A DNA stretch of 64,000 nucleotides, from positions 14,694,001-14,758,000 of the forward strand of contig NC_085116.1 of NCBI RefSeq assembly GCF_030269925.1. The letters are read 5' to 3'. Positions within the stretch are counted from its first letter, which is position 1; the number at the start of each line of letters is the position of its first letter. The position numbers and the translations under genes were made by a program. Source of the stretch: Bombyx mori. Taxonomy: Eukaryota > Arthropoda > Insecta > Lepidoptera > Bombycidae. The notes below the pieces were generated by a model. The model had not been told where the DNA came from and ran no database searches. It saw only the letters and a list, made by a program, of their open reading frames with translations. Below, piece by piece: positions 1 through 11,759 of the stretch.

Positions 1-1004
1 GGTTGATTGCGACCTTGGCGTGTTCCCGTTTGCGACAATGACTTCTTACCAATAAATGGGCTTTGTTCTTCTAAGGTAAACATATACATTAGTACAAATA
101 GTATAACTTAAAACATCCTTATTGCGTATAAGTTTCGGTTTTCCTTAAACCAGTAAACCAGTTTTGTGTGTAACATCTCTGCTAGCTACGTGACGTGCGA
201 TTTAAAATTTTATTACACCAATTTACTTTATAGGATTAAATTGGGAAAGTTATCGTTTTAAATAAACGAAACCATGAAAGTGAGAGAAAACGTTTCTTTT
301 AAAAAATTTAATAGGATGGTATGTAGGTATTTACTTTTATTTTGTTGTAATACATTTATCTCAGACATGTAAAAAATTAAAACGTGGGAGCCGTTCGATG
401 CCTGCTGGGCTAGTGTTGGCTGTCACCATGGAGTTAATGCGTACCTACAATACTAACATGTTTTTCAGTTGTCCTCGTCTATCTTCCTCCCTCTATGATC
501 TCCTTCCTCCTGATATTCCTCGCCCCATTGATCTCAAATCTCTTCTTTCCCTTGTCAACTCCCCTTTCGTTTATATTCTTAGTTCATTCATTAACCATAA
601 TAATATTAAGCTGTAGTTTGTCTGTCTGTTATCGAACTAACCCCTGTATATATATGTTGTATGTATATTGTATGTATATTGTTTTAGGTAAATCAACAGA
701 GATCCTGTCATCAAACATTGTTAGCTACTCACTTAATTCTTAGTGAATATCTGTGACCTTGCTCGTTCACGAAGCCCGCTATAGAAAGCAGAGTATTAAA
801 TACACTTGACATTGGCGAAATCTAAAAGGAAACGCCATAAACCTAAGAGATAGATAGATACAATACTAACTCTATGGCTGTCACATAATAATACTGGCGC
901 TCCAAGTGACGGGGCAGTCGTTGATAATTCGATCCATATTCGGTCGATGACTTGCCGGAAGCTCCGAAAGCCACTTAAACACAGCTTCCTGGGATACCCC
1001 GTCG
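1..1004. other. Intergenic stretch, no gene recognised
   Basis: AT-rich sequence with a short open frame at 398-616 of unremarkable composition (Ser/Leu/Pro) and no recognised domain. A TATATATG/TGTATATTG-rich patch lies at 645-685 and a GATA microsatellite at 848-860. No splice structure or conserved coding is visible. Confidence 0.4.
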
Positions 1005-1265
1005 AGTCTTTTTTTCGTACCTAATCATTGATAGCCTGAGGGGCTATTCCAGCTTCTCGCGGACGGGTAGGTGAGCTCACGGGCTCAACCTGAGAGAATT
1101 GCTAACACTGGCCCTAACAAGAACAGTCCTTCGCTGAAGTTCGCTGAATCTTACCATTGAATCAGAACAGCGACCTATTGAGAAGATCGGTTCAGAAACT
1201 CAGTAGCTTGTGTGTATGGGCTAGTTCGCACGACGAACTCGTGCATTCGAAGAATTCCACGAAAC
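1005..1265 (-). repeat. Interspersed repeat, family C copy
   Basis: Contains GGGGCTATTCCAGCTTCTCG, GGTAGGTGAGCTCACGGGCT and the downstream segment with GAGAAGATCGG and AGAAACTCAGTAG. The same blocks recur at 6255-6520, 24740-24870 and 30075-30125, and in the opposite sense at 41940-42125. A T-rich run at the left edge suggests an A-tail in minus orientation, so this is probably a retroposed element. Confidence 0.7.
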
Positions 1266-1322
1266 GGTGAACGGTGCTTGGACTACCCAAAAGAACCGAA
1301 AGTGGATCGGGAGGATCCGAAA

Positions 1323-1409
1323 TGACGTGTTTAGATCGACGGCATCTGTGTTGACGTGTTTAGATCGACGGCATCTGTGTTGACGTGTTTAGATCGACGA
1401 CATCTGTGT
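1323..1409 (+). repeat. Three tandem 29-bp repeats
   Basis: Units at 1323-1351, 1352-1380 and 1381-1409, each starting TGACGTGTTTAGATCGACG and ending ATCTGTGT. Units 1 and 2 are identical and unit 3 differs by one base (G to A). Confidence 0.95.
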
Positions 1410-2886
1410 TGCCTGATCGTCTGGGTCGTCGAATAAATGAATATTTAAAAAATCAAAGACGTAAAACACACGATGAAGATTGTGAGGTAGATTATGAGTC
1501 ACACATACGTCTTTCTTGGAATTTTGCATATTTTTACCTGCTACCTCCACTTTCCTGTTACCAGTTTGTATTAAAATAAGAATCTTAAAATGTTTACTAG
1601 TTAAAGCTGTTCATTTACTCAGATTTCTGTTAAATAAACATCTTCTTTGTATGATTATTTAGTTACAGTGTGATTTATACTACGATAGTTTATAGATTTC
1701 GACGGTTTGAGAATATTATGTATATAATCATAGTACTTTAATACTGTATGAGGTGGACTTAGATAAAACTTGCGATTATAAATGTTCTCAACTATTTTGC
1801 GTCTGACTAATAAACTAATAGGTATCTGAATTATAAAATTACGTCCAAACCGTGGGAGTGGCTCCGAGAAACTTTCTCTTTAGTAGGTAGGTATGGTTTG
1901 TTTTATAGCATTTAAACAAAGAACTGTTATAGTCCAAGTTAAGCATTTGGAATCGCGTATAAAAACTTATAATTTTGAATTACGCAATCTTTAAAAACAT
2001 CTCGCCACGATGATAATATATGACATCATCATAGAATATGTATCTACCGACGAAACGAATTAAAATGCATTAAAATTTGATAAATTGTATTTTGCAATTT
2101 CCAAAATTTTCTAGATAAAAAATTATCACACCATCGGCAAATACAGACTACAGTTAAATTTATATTACTTTAAACTTTCAATCATTATTTTGTCAGAAAA
2201 TTTTACGCACGGCACGTATCTAAGATTCGGATATAGATAATAGTCTGCCTCTTTATTATTATCATTTATTTTTACATAATTAATTAAAATGATGTACAAT
2301 TAATGCTTATTTAAGTACTTGATAAACAAGCCACAAGGTCGGATAGCAGTTTTATATCTTTCTAGAAAGACTGTCGATAATGTTCTTTTGACTAATGATT
2401 TTTAGGTTAACCACGTTTTTTAATTGGGATATAAATAAACAGCGTAGACATGGCTTGCGTTATTATTTATGTAATAAAGAGATATACGCAGAACGAGACA
2501 TTTTGGTGCAAGGATAAATAATTACTTTCAACAACTAAATGATTTTAGTCCGCCTGGATTATGTGCTTTTAGCTTTGCTTACTTTGAAAACAGGGTGTTG
2601 AAATTTAAATAACAATTATTTGCTATATTATTCTCCTCACAAAATTGGTAATTCACTACACAATTACAATAATTGTGTATGAATTGCCTATGTATCTTTT
2701 TTCTTTATGGCAATATTTTAACTCTATGTAGTTTTATTCATTTATTTTGCGACTTTAACCTGGGAATCCCCAAATATTTTTTTATCCATAATTCATGTAC
2801 AAGTTATTTTAATTGGCGGTGACTATCGCAATGTAATCAGAATCTTATCATATTATGTAATAATAAAATCTCTTGTTCGACAAAAC
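1410..2886. other. AT-rich intergenic stretch downstream of Xbp1
   Basis: No coding exon, splice structure or clear repeat family seen. Only short chance ORFs are present. It lies beyond the Xbp1 poly(A) signal. Confidence 0.5.
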
Positions 2887-2888
2887 AC

Positions 2889-2894
2889 TTTATT
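2889..2894 (-). terminator. Poly(A) signal AATAAA for Xbp1
   Basis: TTTATT on the plus strand gives AATAAA on the minus strand about 190 bp beyond the Xbp1 stop. This implies a short 3' UTR covering roughly 2870-3085. Confidence 0.5.
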
Positions 2895-3085
2895 TACAAC
2901 ACTTATATGAACATCCCTATGACACATTTATTATATAGAACCATTACAATACATAGACGAAGTAGCAACAATATTTAAGCAACTAGTTTGTCATTTCTTT
3001 CACTTAAACATAACATTTCAATAACTTAAAACTTATAATTAATCAGTCTTTGGTGGGAATTTTTTTCAGAATTACGCCCCTAGAC

Positions 3086-5549
3086 TTAGGCCAGTCCAGG
3101 GAATAGCTCCGACAAGGATTCCCACCAAAGATCTGGCAACTCCATTGAATCAGATTCACTGAGCGGTGACGATAACGACTCGTAGCCTAAGTCAGAGCTC
3201 AGGTTGGTGTGCGCCGGAGACAAGAGCAAATTATCTTCCACCGACTTCGGAGACAGGGTCATCGGCGAGAGCATCTTCATGTCGCACTCCAACGTGATCG
3301 CTGAACTATCGTTCTTCACCGAATCAATCTCTGTCTGAACTGGGATTTCTTCTTCGCAGGGAAGTTCTATCGTGACGCAATCATTATCTTCGTCACAGCT
3401 TGCGTAGAATATGTCGCCTTTATCGTTGTTCTCCTCTTTGATTTCGAGAAGGTCTGCTGCGTGTGTGTAGGGATGAGCATAAGAGTGTTGTGCCAGTATC
3501 CTGTCGACGTCATGCTTGATGTCTACTACAGCACCTCGACTGGGTTCCAGTTGTTCTGTTGTGGGCCCCACCACTTCATCTCCTTTAGGGCACTCTCCAG
3601 CTTTCCTGGTTTCGACCTGCATTCAAAGAAAAACATCACTTTTAATTTCAATTTCAATGGCAAGCTTCGAAAATTTTTCATTATTTGTGTACATAGAAAT
3701 CACCTCTTTTCTATTTATGTATTCATTAATATTAAACATCTGCTTGTTTTAACACGATGACGTCACACTGTGTTAAAGTTGCATCAGTTGCCTGATGTGA
3801 ATTTTGTTTAAACAACACCGGTATTTCCAGTTTTATAATTTGTTTCATAACATATAAACTGTATGAAAACAGACATTTTTATATGTAGTTAAAAAAGTGT
3901 AGTGATCGTATGTTGATCAATTATGGAGTTTATTATATTATATGTATAAACTTACATGTTGAGTCGTTCCTGCAGCACCTGCATCAATTTCTTGGAGGAG
4001 GGAGTTTGCAAGTTCATGTAAGGTGTCGATGTATTCCTCGGAATCGAATTGCGCGAGGAGGTCTGCGATAGGAGACACATCGCTAGCAGCAGGCGAGCCG
4101 CGCGGACCGCCGCCGGGGGGGCCTCCTTCTGCTGAGGAGTAGACTCCGCTGGTCCTTGCCCACCCGGGACGCTCTGCGCCGCCGCCGCTTCGCGTAGCGC
4201 TGTGTTCTCGCTAATCAACCTCTCGTTCAAAGCTTTCAAGCTCTCCACCTCACTTGTGAGACGCTCATTCATTTCTTTGAAATCCCTTATCTGACTCTCC
4301 ATTTCGTCCATCTTGGCTTTCTTTCTGTCGCGAGAAGTCTGTGCTGCCACGCGATTTTTCAGTTTCCTGTCAAATAAAGCTTTTTTTGAGCAATTTGGTA
4401 GAACAATATATAATTGAAATATTGTGCAGAATTTCATGAAACATTCAAAGGTTGGACTTAAATTTAAACAAAATTAAAGTAAAAAAGCTGAATCTTATGA
4501 AAGCACCAAAATGGATAAAATATACCATATTAAGAAGTTCGATTTGTTAAATTGTAGAACATTTTTTTTCTAATGATAGTGCTTCTTGACTTTAAAAAAG
4601 TTGGTTTTTGAAATTGATTCATAAAAGTAGCCTATTGCAGCGTGTCTTATTTATTCACAAATACTATGAACAACAAGCTAATATCACCATTTTCCTCTAC
4701 GAATGATGCAATTTCCTGTAATTCGTGTTTGGTAGCAAGATTTAAAATCTTAGAATTAATTGGATTTTATCCATTGATTTTTTTTATGTATAATTAGGTA
4801 TGTGAATATTGCTGCCAGCCATAAGACATTTTCTTAAAATATGAAATGCATTTCAATGGCGACTTTTCCGAATTACGAATCGGGGAATTCCAACGAAATT
4901 TGGAGAAGCATTAGGGAGCATCGAACCTGATATGGGAATCCCTTGGCTTTACGATACAAATTAACTTTTTACCTTAATTAACCTTTCACATTAAGTAGGT
5001 AAAGACTTCATAATTTTACTGTTATGACTTATTTACTTAATAAACATTAATTTCTGTTAGGTATGGTTAGAATGCCTCATTGTCAAAATAAGTAACATAA
5101 CCGTTAGTGATAATATTTTGTCACGTACAATTCGCGTAGTATAATAAGAATTAGCTTAGAGGTGTAAATTTCTATGTAACTGTACATAACGGTAGGTGAG
5201 TTCAATAAACGCAGTATTTAAACAATAAAGTTATAAAATGAACCGTCGAAAATAAACAAGTGAACTACAGACTTCAATTGCGGACTTACATTCTTCATTT
5301 TTAGTTATAATTAGTGTATTATTAAATTATTAACTGGTGACACGTACGCAGATAGCGGATCAATAGTAATGCAAACGTTATTGACAAAATCATGAAGACT
5401 CACTTTCTTTGCATTTTTTCTTCCCATGTCAGATGGTCCAGTCGCCGTTTCCTGGACGGAGACGGTGACGCTACATCTAGAATCATATCCGAATCTTCCT
5501 CCTTCACCAAGTAGTTGTTAGGCACCGTTATAATTATAGGGGCACTCAT
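3086..5549 (-). CDS. Xbp1: X-box binding protein 1 (bZIP transcription factor of the unfolded protein response)
   Basis: Three exons on the minus strand: 5549-5404, 4366-3956 and 3616-3086, with GT-AG introns and closing phases. The basic region (NRVAAQTSRDRKKAK, about residues 53-67) runs into a leucine zipper (about 70-105), followed by a short hydrophobic stretch (RAARLLLAMCLL). After normal splicing the frame continues through WWGPQQNNWNP and stops at 3528-3526, giving an inhibitory XBP1u-type protein of about 215 residues. The overlapping frame of the same exon stays open to 3086 and encodes an acidic C-terminus ending WWESLSELFPGLA, typical of the XBP1s activation domain. Reaching it needs removal of a length of 3n+2 nucleotides. 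With the proposed 83-nt IRE1 intron the product is 334 residues. Known family role: ER stress activates IRE1, which splices the mRNA cytoplasmically, and XBP1s induces chaperone and ERAD genes. The start is the first ATG in the only exon encoding the conserved N-terminus. Confidence 0.95.
3457..3539 (-). other. Candidate unconventional (IRE1) intron of Xbp1, 83 nt
   Basis: In the sense strand, cleavage CAG|TCGA between 3540 and 3539 and CAG|CAGA between 3457 and 3456 both fit the IRE1 loop pattern CNG|NNGN. The 83-nt length is 3n+2, as needed to move from the XBP1u frame to the activation-domain frame, and it removes the stop at 3528-3526. The joined protein reads ...NNWNP-ADLLEIKEEN. The 5' loop is closed by ACC/GGT. 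The 3' stem looks weak. The position +1 of the 5' site is T, not the usual C of metazoan XBP1. Inferred from sequence only. Confidence 0.55.
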
Positions 5550-5748
5550 TTTTTCGTAATCACTCCACTCAATCAATGAGAAAACTCAATTTCTTATTAC
5601 CATGCTATCTCGAATTTTCTATGAACGCCTACTAATAGAGCACTTTTAAGCGATATGCCTTTCTGTGTGAATAACAAACGATTGCGTCGTACATATTCAA
5701 CCTCACAATGAATAATAAAGCATAATTTGAGCTGGTGTAAGCCGTGTA

Positions 5749-5767
5749 TGTGGACGATTGTGATTGG
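5749..5767 (-). promoter_or_regulatory. ERSE-like element upstream of Xbp1
   Basis: On the sense strand of Xbp1, about 200 bp upstream of the ATG, the sequence is CCAAT, nine bases, CCACA. The ER stress response element consensus is CCAAT-N9-CCACG, so spacing is exact with one mismatch in the ATF6 half. Mammalian XBP1 promoters carry such an element. Function here is inferred. Confidence 0.4.
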
Positions 5768-6254
5768 TTGGTCGTTATCAGTGGGCGGAAATGTCGATAA
5801 TGATTACACGACAAAAGAAGATGGAGCTATAATTGATGCGAGATAAAACAAGATGGAAGAAATGACGTAGATTTTGAAGGCAATTGAACGATAGAAATAG
5901 CACATTGAGATCTGTTCAGGTAAGAGAAAGAAACTGAATTATATGACGGCGCCATTTTTAAAAATGAGGCCAACCGGTAAAAATCACACAGTAATCAATA
6001 AAAAGAATTAAATACCTGAACAAAGTTATTGTTAATTTTTTATTATTTTCGTTACTAATTTACAATCGCTGGTTACTATTTTACTTTTTTAGAAAGCGTA
6101 CATTAAAATCACAAACGCTATTTATTATATTTTATCATGAGTCATAAGATCTACCAATCTAATGCAATAAAAACATAGTTGGAAAGTTAAAATCAATACT
6201 TTCAACCTGTTAAAAGCTTCTTTGATAAAATTTTGTGTTATGATGTGAGGTAGG

Positions 6255-6520
6255 CTTTTTTTCCTACCTAAGCTGAGAGCCTTGAGAGGCTATTTCAGCG
6301 TAACCTTAACTAGTAGGTGAGCTCATGGGGCTCAAACCTGACGACGTTGCCAACACGAACCCTAGCAAGAGCCATGCTTCGCAGAATCTACCACCGGATC
6401 GGAAACGCGATCCACTGAGAAGATCCGGCGAGAAACTCAGTGGGCTGTGTCTGAGGATTAATTTACTCGCAAGCGACGGGTTCGACAAGAACGATGACCG
6501 GCGAGGTAGGCGGTGAGCTA
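6255..6520 (-). repeat. Interspersed repeat, family C copy (best preserved)
   Basis: Starts with a T-run and CCTACCTAAGC, then GAGAGGCTATTTCAGCG, GTAGGTGAGCTCATGGGGCT, CCACCGGATCGGAAACGCGA, GAGAAACTCAGTGGGCTGTG and CGACGGGTTCGACAAGAACG. The short ORFs here on both strands are repeat sequence, not genes. Confidence 0.75.
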
Positions 6521-6633
6521 GTCCATTTAAATAGGATTAATGTTTACATCATGATTGCGTATGACTATAAAAATTTGAATAAAAGAAGGTCTGTATATCT
6601 GTCTTTTATATGTCTTTAAATTTAGCCTTTAAC

Positions 6634-7464
6634 TTATTACACTGGCAAAATTTAGTCTACTGAATTCAGAACCAAATTTAGAAGCAAGTTAGAAGTTTCT
6701 GATCACACTGTTCTTAATTCAGATACTGAATCAATTGTCAGTTTAAGCGCGACGAAATTGGACGTGTCGTGTGTGTGGATGAGGATGGCCCCAGTATTGT
6801 TTAGACTCTAGACAACAAAAAATTGGTCTTGGCGTAACCTTCACTGTCGGTTCAATTGAAATAAAAAAAGAAAAAGAAGAATATGGGTGAAGAAATATTT
6901 ATTGCTGCGCGGAAAGTTAGCAAATATGTATTATGAGTAATGTAGAACCAAAATGATCCACGAATAGATTCGAGATCGTTTGACCGAATATTAACCTTGT
7001 ATTATAATACCGTTTATTCGAAAGCAGGATACTATCCTACGAGATAGTATAAGTCCAACAGAAAGATTGGTTGTAACATTAAGATTTCTTGCAACAAGAA
7101 ATTCGTATCAAGATTTAAAATTTACTTCTTTAATATTTCAAGCCCTTCTGACGAAAAACATCCCTGAAACATGTCGGGCTATTTATAAATGTCCTGCACA
7201 TTATATAAAAGTGAGTGAAATAAATACTTTTTTATTCGGAAGTAAAAAACAAACTAAAAAAAATCCTCACGCACGGAGAGCTATGGGACGACTGAAATCA
7301 GTAAGTAACTAAATGCGATTACACTTTCCTAAATGTGTTTCTAATTAGGCTTCTAAATGATTTAGTCAGTCAGAAACCATCCTTGCTTCTGAATTTAGTA
7401 TGCTAGCTTACTTAGTGATACACTTCACTGAATTCAGTCGACTACATTTAGCTAAGTGTAATAA
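6634..7464. mobile_element. Decayed PIF/Harbinger-type DNA transposon
   Basis: Terminal inverted repeats of about 36 bp: the left end begins TTATTACACT and the right end reads the same on the other strand, with CTGAATTCAG also shared. Inside, 7046-7312 (plus) reads SPTERLVVTLRFLATRNSY followed by FTSLIFQALLTKNIPETCRA, matching the N-terminal part of Harbinger DDE nucleases (ERLxVTLRFLATGxS...IPETCxAIY). Only this fragment of the transposase remains. GCCTTT occurs just outside both ends. The target duplication is not clear. Confidence 0.7.
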
Positions 7465-8130
7465 GCCTTTTAGTGTTAGTGGATATGAACAATTAGCACG
7501 TGCCCACCAATGACTGCCTTACTCCACGAATCTTTTAGAATATTAAATTCCGTTTTTTTTAGAAAATAAAAAAACTAGAAAGCGGTAAATCAGAAAATTG
7601 AGCATGGGAAGAATGCGCTTGCTTCGAGTTTCAAATCTAAAATCAATACTGAAAAAATATTTCCATGATGAATGTTTTTAGAAAATAATGTTCACTTGTT
7701 ATAATAACCAATCATACATTATGCAAATACAAAACAAACGTTTCACGACCCTACACTGTGATTTTCTCCTGAGATATACGTTAATTAGTAATAAAGTAAA
7801 AAAACAATTAGTTCAGCATACCAAACCTTTTTATTTAATTTATTAACTGATTAATTTATCAGCCCATTGAGCAACGATGACAGAATTTAAATAATAGGAT
7901 ATTCACAGCTTAAAACACTTTGCCTCAACATTTTTTTGAAAAAAATCTTGAAAAGCAATGACAACCTACTGTTACAAGTGTCACTGTCAATATTTCAATA
8001 CTATTTTGCATTTTTTTAATTTGTCAAATCAATTTCAGGTTCAATCAATACAGTTCCGAAATAAAAAAAATCTCACATTGTATTGTGATTCAGCTTAACT
8101 TATATTCTGAATATTATTTTATCACACACA
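7465..8130. other. Spacer and presumed promoter region of CSN5
   Basis: AT-rich sequence between the Harbinger remnant and the CSN5 start. No other gene or repeat recognised. A transcription start must lie here but no defined core motif could be fixed. Confidence 0.35.
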
Positions 8131-11100
8131 ATGGCATCAACAAGTGCCGATGCACAAGCATCTATTGCTCAGAAAACTTGGGTGATGGCGAATAACATTG
8201 AAACCGTTTCGAACGTTGATGATATATATCGATACGACAAGAAACAACAACAGGATATCCTCGCCGCTAAACCATGGGAGAAAGAGTAAGCGGAAAAAAT
8301 CTATAGTGTACAATTCTCACAGTTCATTTTTGTCATTCATTTTCATATCAAATATAGGTATATTTACAATTGTTTTAACTACTTTGTAATCGATGCAAAA
8401 GTCGAACATATTCAAAATTTCAAATGAGAATAGGGAAACAGATGTAATTTGCGATAGAATTAGGATGTTTTTTGTATTTAATTTGAATGGAGTGCTCACC
8501 CAGTAAACCATTATTACTACTATAAACACTCTTTTAAATGCATTTAATGTGAATATTAATAATTAAGTAAATTTGGTTGGATTGGGAGAGCAGTACCACC
8601 TTTCCTGTTTCTAAAATAAATACATGAAATTTTGCAGCCCACATTTCTTCAAAGACATAAAGATATCAGCTCTTGCATTGCTGAAGATGGTGATGCATGC
8701 AAGATCTGGTGGCACACTGGAGGTCATGGGACTATTACTTGGTATAGTATATTCTATAGGCCAATAGATTTTTTTTTTGAATCAAGTCTTTCAAGGCTTA
8801 TATTTAGTTTTATATTCCAAAGACAATTGTGGACCAATGTCACAAATTTGATAGAATTGATTATTGTGTTGGTTGGTAGAGAATTACTCCCATATTGGTA
8901 AATATTAAATTCTGAGTTGTCGGAAGTAAACAAGACAAGATCTTAAAGAAGAACATCATATTTGTTAATTTCTATTTATTATTAGTCTTAATTACAATCA
9001 AAGGTAAAAAAATTATATTTGTTTAAATGTTATTTAAGCTTATCAAATGTTTAGTAAAATTTCAATGGCACATTTATAATAAGCTACCAAAGCATTCTTA
9101 AATCTTGAAAGGTGGTACCTCTTTTGTGTGGGTAGGTGTTATTTATTCATGATAACCTAGATCCACTAGGAAGTTAATTGAGGCACCTAACGTTGAGGAT
9201 TATTCTTGAAGTATTGTAATTTTTTAACCGCTAGCCTGCACGTCCGTCATTAACCATCATTAACGAGGTTAACTGCCCTCTTACCTGTCTCCATGCAGGC
9301 TCTGCACAGGGAACTGTTTGCTATATTATCATTTACATCAACGATTCCTACTTTAAAGTGGGAAATTGAATAAATAAATTACACTCTTAATAAGAATAAC
9401 AGAATAAATAAATTAAACTTTAATTATACATTATACTGTATAATAAATAATTACCCTGTAATGTAATAGGTAAAGTGGACGCAAATACTATGATAGTAAT
9501 GGATTCATTCGCGCTGCCAGTTGAGGGGACTGAAACACGTGTGAATGCTCAAGCACAAGCATATGAATACATGACTGCGTATATTGAGGCTGCCAAGCAG
9601 GTAATTGCGACTGACATTCAAAATACATAATCATTTATATTACCATGATTCTTTGCTTTTACCAAAACTGAGAATATCTGACTAAGTCACAAGGGGCTTA
9701 ATTGTCGAGTACATATTCACAACATAAATCCATTATTTTCTAATTTAAATAAAAATTTACTAATGCTTCTTTTAAAAACTTTGCTCTAAGAAGTACTGTC
9801 ATTGTTCATGTGATTTAGTTTACCATATCCCAAAAGCTTAAAAGGGTGCTTGATACATGATAAAAATGAGTAGACCTAGGCAATTTTTTTTATTTTTTTA
9901 TTACTTAGATGGGTGGGCAAACTCACAGCCCACCTGGTGTTAAGTGGTTACTGGAGCCCATAGACATCTAACGTAAATGGTGCCAACCGCCTTGAGACAT
10001 AACTTTTAAGTCTCAATTTAAAGCACAATGACTGTCTCACCTAATACAACTGAAAAATATTACCGTATTACTGCAAAAATTGTTGGTGGTATCTACCTGT
10101 GTGGGGTCACAAGGCGTTTTACCTCCAGTAAACTCTGAACCTTATAGTGCAGTGCTCTGGGTAATGCAAATGAAAATGCTTAAACAAAAAAATCAAATTT
10201 GGTGAGATTTATGTGTCAGTTAATGATACTGTCTTAGTGACACATTGCACAAAATCCAGATAATTTATAATTTGCATGCAGGTTGGACGTCATGAAAATG
10301 CCATTGGTTGGTATCACAGCCACCCTGGGTATGGTTGTTGGCTGTCAGGTATTGACGTGTCAACACAAATGCTCAACCAGAACTTCCAGGAGCCTTTTGT
10401 GGCCATCGTCATTGATCCAGTGAGAACAATCTCAGCTGGTAAAGTTTGTCTTGGGGCATTCAGGACTTATCCTAAGGTAAGGTTTACCAAAATAACTTCG
10501 TATAAGCTACAGTTAGAGAAAGATAAGAGCTAGAACAACAATAAATGTATTGAATAAGTTAAAGTGAAGACTTAACTGGTCTTAAAAATAAATATGACCT
10601 GGTTTTGGATAACATTTAAAATTCTCAAAATGTTAATCTAAAATGGTGACCCAAGTACCCCAAGCATTCCCTCACTATTTCAGGGTTACAAACCAGCAAA
10701 TGAAGAACCTTCAGAATACCAAACTATTCCTCTCAATAAAATTGAAGACTTTGGAGTGCACTGCAAACAATATTACTCATTGGAGGTCTCATATTTCAAA
10801 TCATCTCTGGACAGAAGACTTTTGGATTCTCTTTGGAATAAGTACTGGGTTAATACTCTCAGCAGTTCGAGTTTGATAACGAATGCTGATTATACAACTG
10901 GTCAGATATTTGATCTTTCAGACAAACTAGAGCAGAGTGAAGTGTGTTTAGGTAAGTGTTATTGGTTTTTAATCAAGATTTAGGCTTTTTGACTTACTTA
11001 TGAAATATTTGCGAGCTTTCAGCAAAGCATAAACTATTGTAATCAGTCAAGAAAAAGAAAATTTTGCAAGGGGAAATATTCTAGTTTTAATTGTAATGAT

Positions 11101-11696
11101 AGACAAATACAACAGAAATTGAAAAAAAATTGCCATTAGTTAATTATCACATCTGGGTCGTCATGTTTTGTGCGCTAAAGAACGAACTTTCGCATATCAT
11201 CGTTGACCTAACGCTGCCTTTGATTTCGAAAATGCGTTATGTGATGTAATGAAAATATTAGTATTAACGGTATTAGAAAATATTTATTTTCGATCGGATT
11301 TTTTGTGAATTTGTAACACCAACCATGGTCCATAGATAATACATAATACACATAAATTAGCTATAGCCTTTTCCCAGTTACAACCGCTGTAAAATGTTTG
11401 ACTAACCTACCGGAAACAACAAGGACTGTTTTACTAAAAATATGATGCTGTTATGATACCCATTAAGTTAAAATTTCTAACTGAAAATCACTCTTATTGC
11501 AGGTCGTGGAGCATTCGTAGTTGCCGGCGCGGATCCCCACGAGAAGCGCACTGAGGACAAACTGGGTAAAGCTACAAAAGACGCCTGCAAGACTACCATC
11601 GAAGTTATACACGGACTGATGGCACAGATGATCAAAGATAGACTTTTCAACAGCGTGTGCGGACGCCAAGCTGCTCCCACACCTATGATCGAGTGA
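8131..11696 (+). CDS. CSN5: COP9 signalosome complex subunit 5 (JAMM deneddylase)
   Basis: Six exons: 8131-8285, 8638-8741, 9470-9600, 10282-10476, 10684-10951 and 11503-11696. Phases close at every junction and give 348 residues, close to the 334 of the human protein. The JAMM/MPN+ metalloprotease motif is intact: E80 in LEVMGLLLG, then H142-S-H144 and S152-x-x-D155 in [14 protein letters not shown], which together bind the catalytic zinc. Family function: CSN5 is the catalytic subunit that removes NEDD8 from cullins within the eight-subunit COP9 signalosome, and so controls cullin-RING ubiquitin ligases. The conserved N-terminal segment [19 protein letters not shown] and C-terminal helices ([20 protein letters not shown]) are present. 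The start is the first in-frame ATG of the first coding exon. Intron 3 carries a Bm1-like SINE. No defects seen. Confidence 0.96.
9884..10132 (-). repeat. Bm1-like SINE copy (intron 3 of CSN5)
   Basis: From the T-run and TTACTTAGATGGGTGG through CCCACCTGGTGTTAAGTGG and GGAGCCCATAGACATCTA to a degenerate GTGGGGTCACAAGG. Orientation is minus, with the A-tail on the left. Lacks the tRNA-like head. Confidence 0.8.
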
Positions 11697-11744
11697 ATGA
11701 CATTTATTATATCGTGAATTTTTTTTTGTAACCTCTCACTTTAG

Positions 11745-11750
11745 AATAAA
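11745..11750 (+). terminator. Poly(A) signal AATAAA for CSN5
   Basis: AATAAA 49 bp past the CSN5 stop codon, implying a very short 3' UTR. Confidence 0.6.
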
Positions 11751-11759
11751 AATGTAATA

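Noticed and set aside
398..616. 72-residue open frame
   Set aside because: No recognisable domain, biased composition and no splice or promoter context; treated as chance.
3457..3528. Alternative Xbp1 IRE1 5' site CTG|TAGT (cut 3529/3528) with the same 3' site
   Set aside because: The 72-nt length keeps the original reading phase and does not lead into the activation-domain frame.
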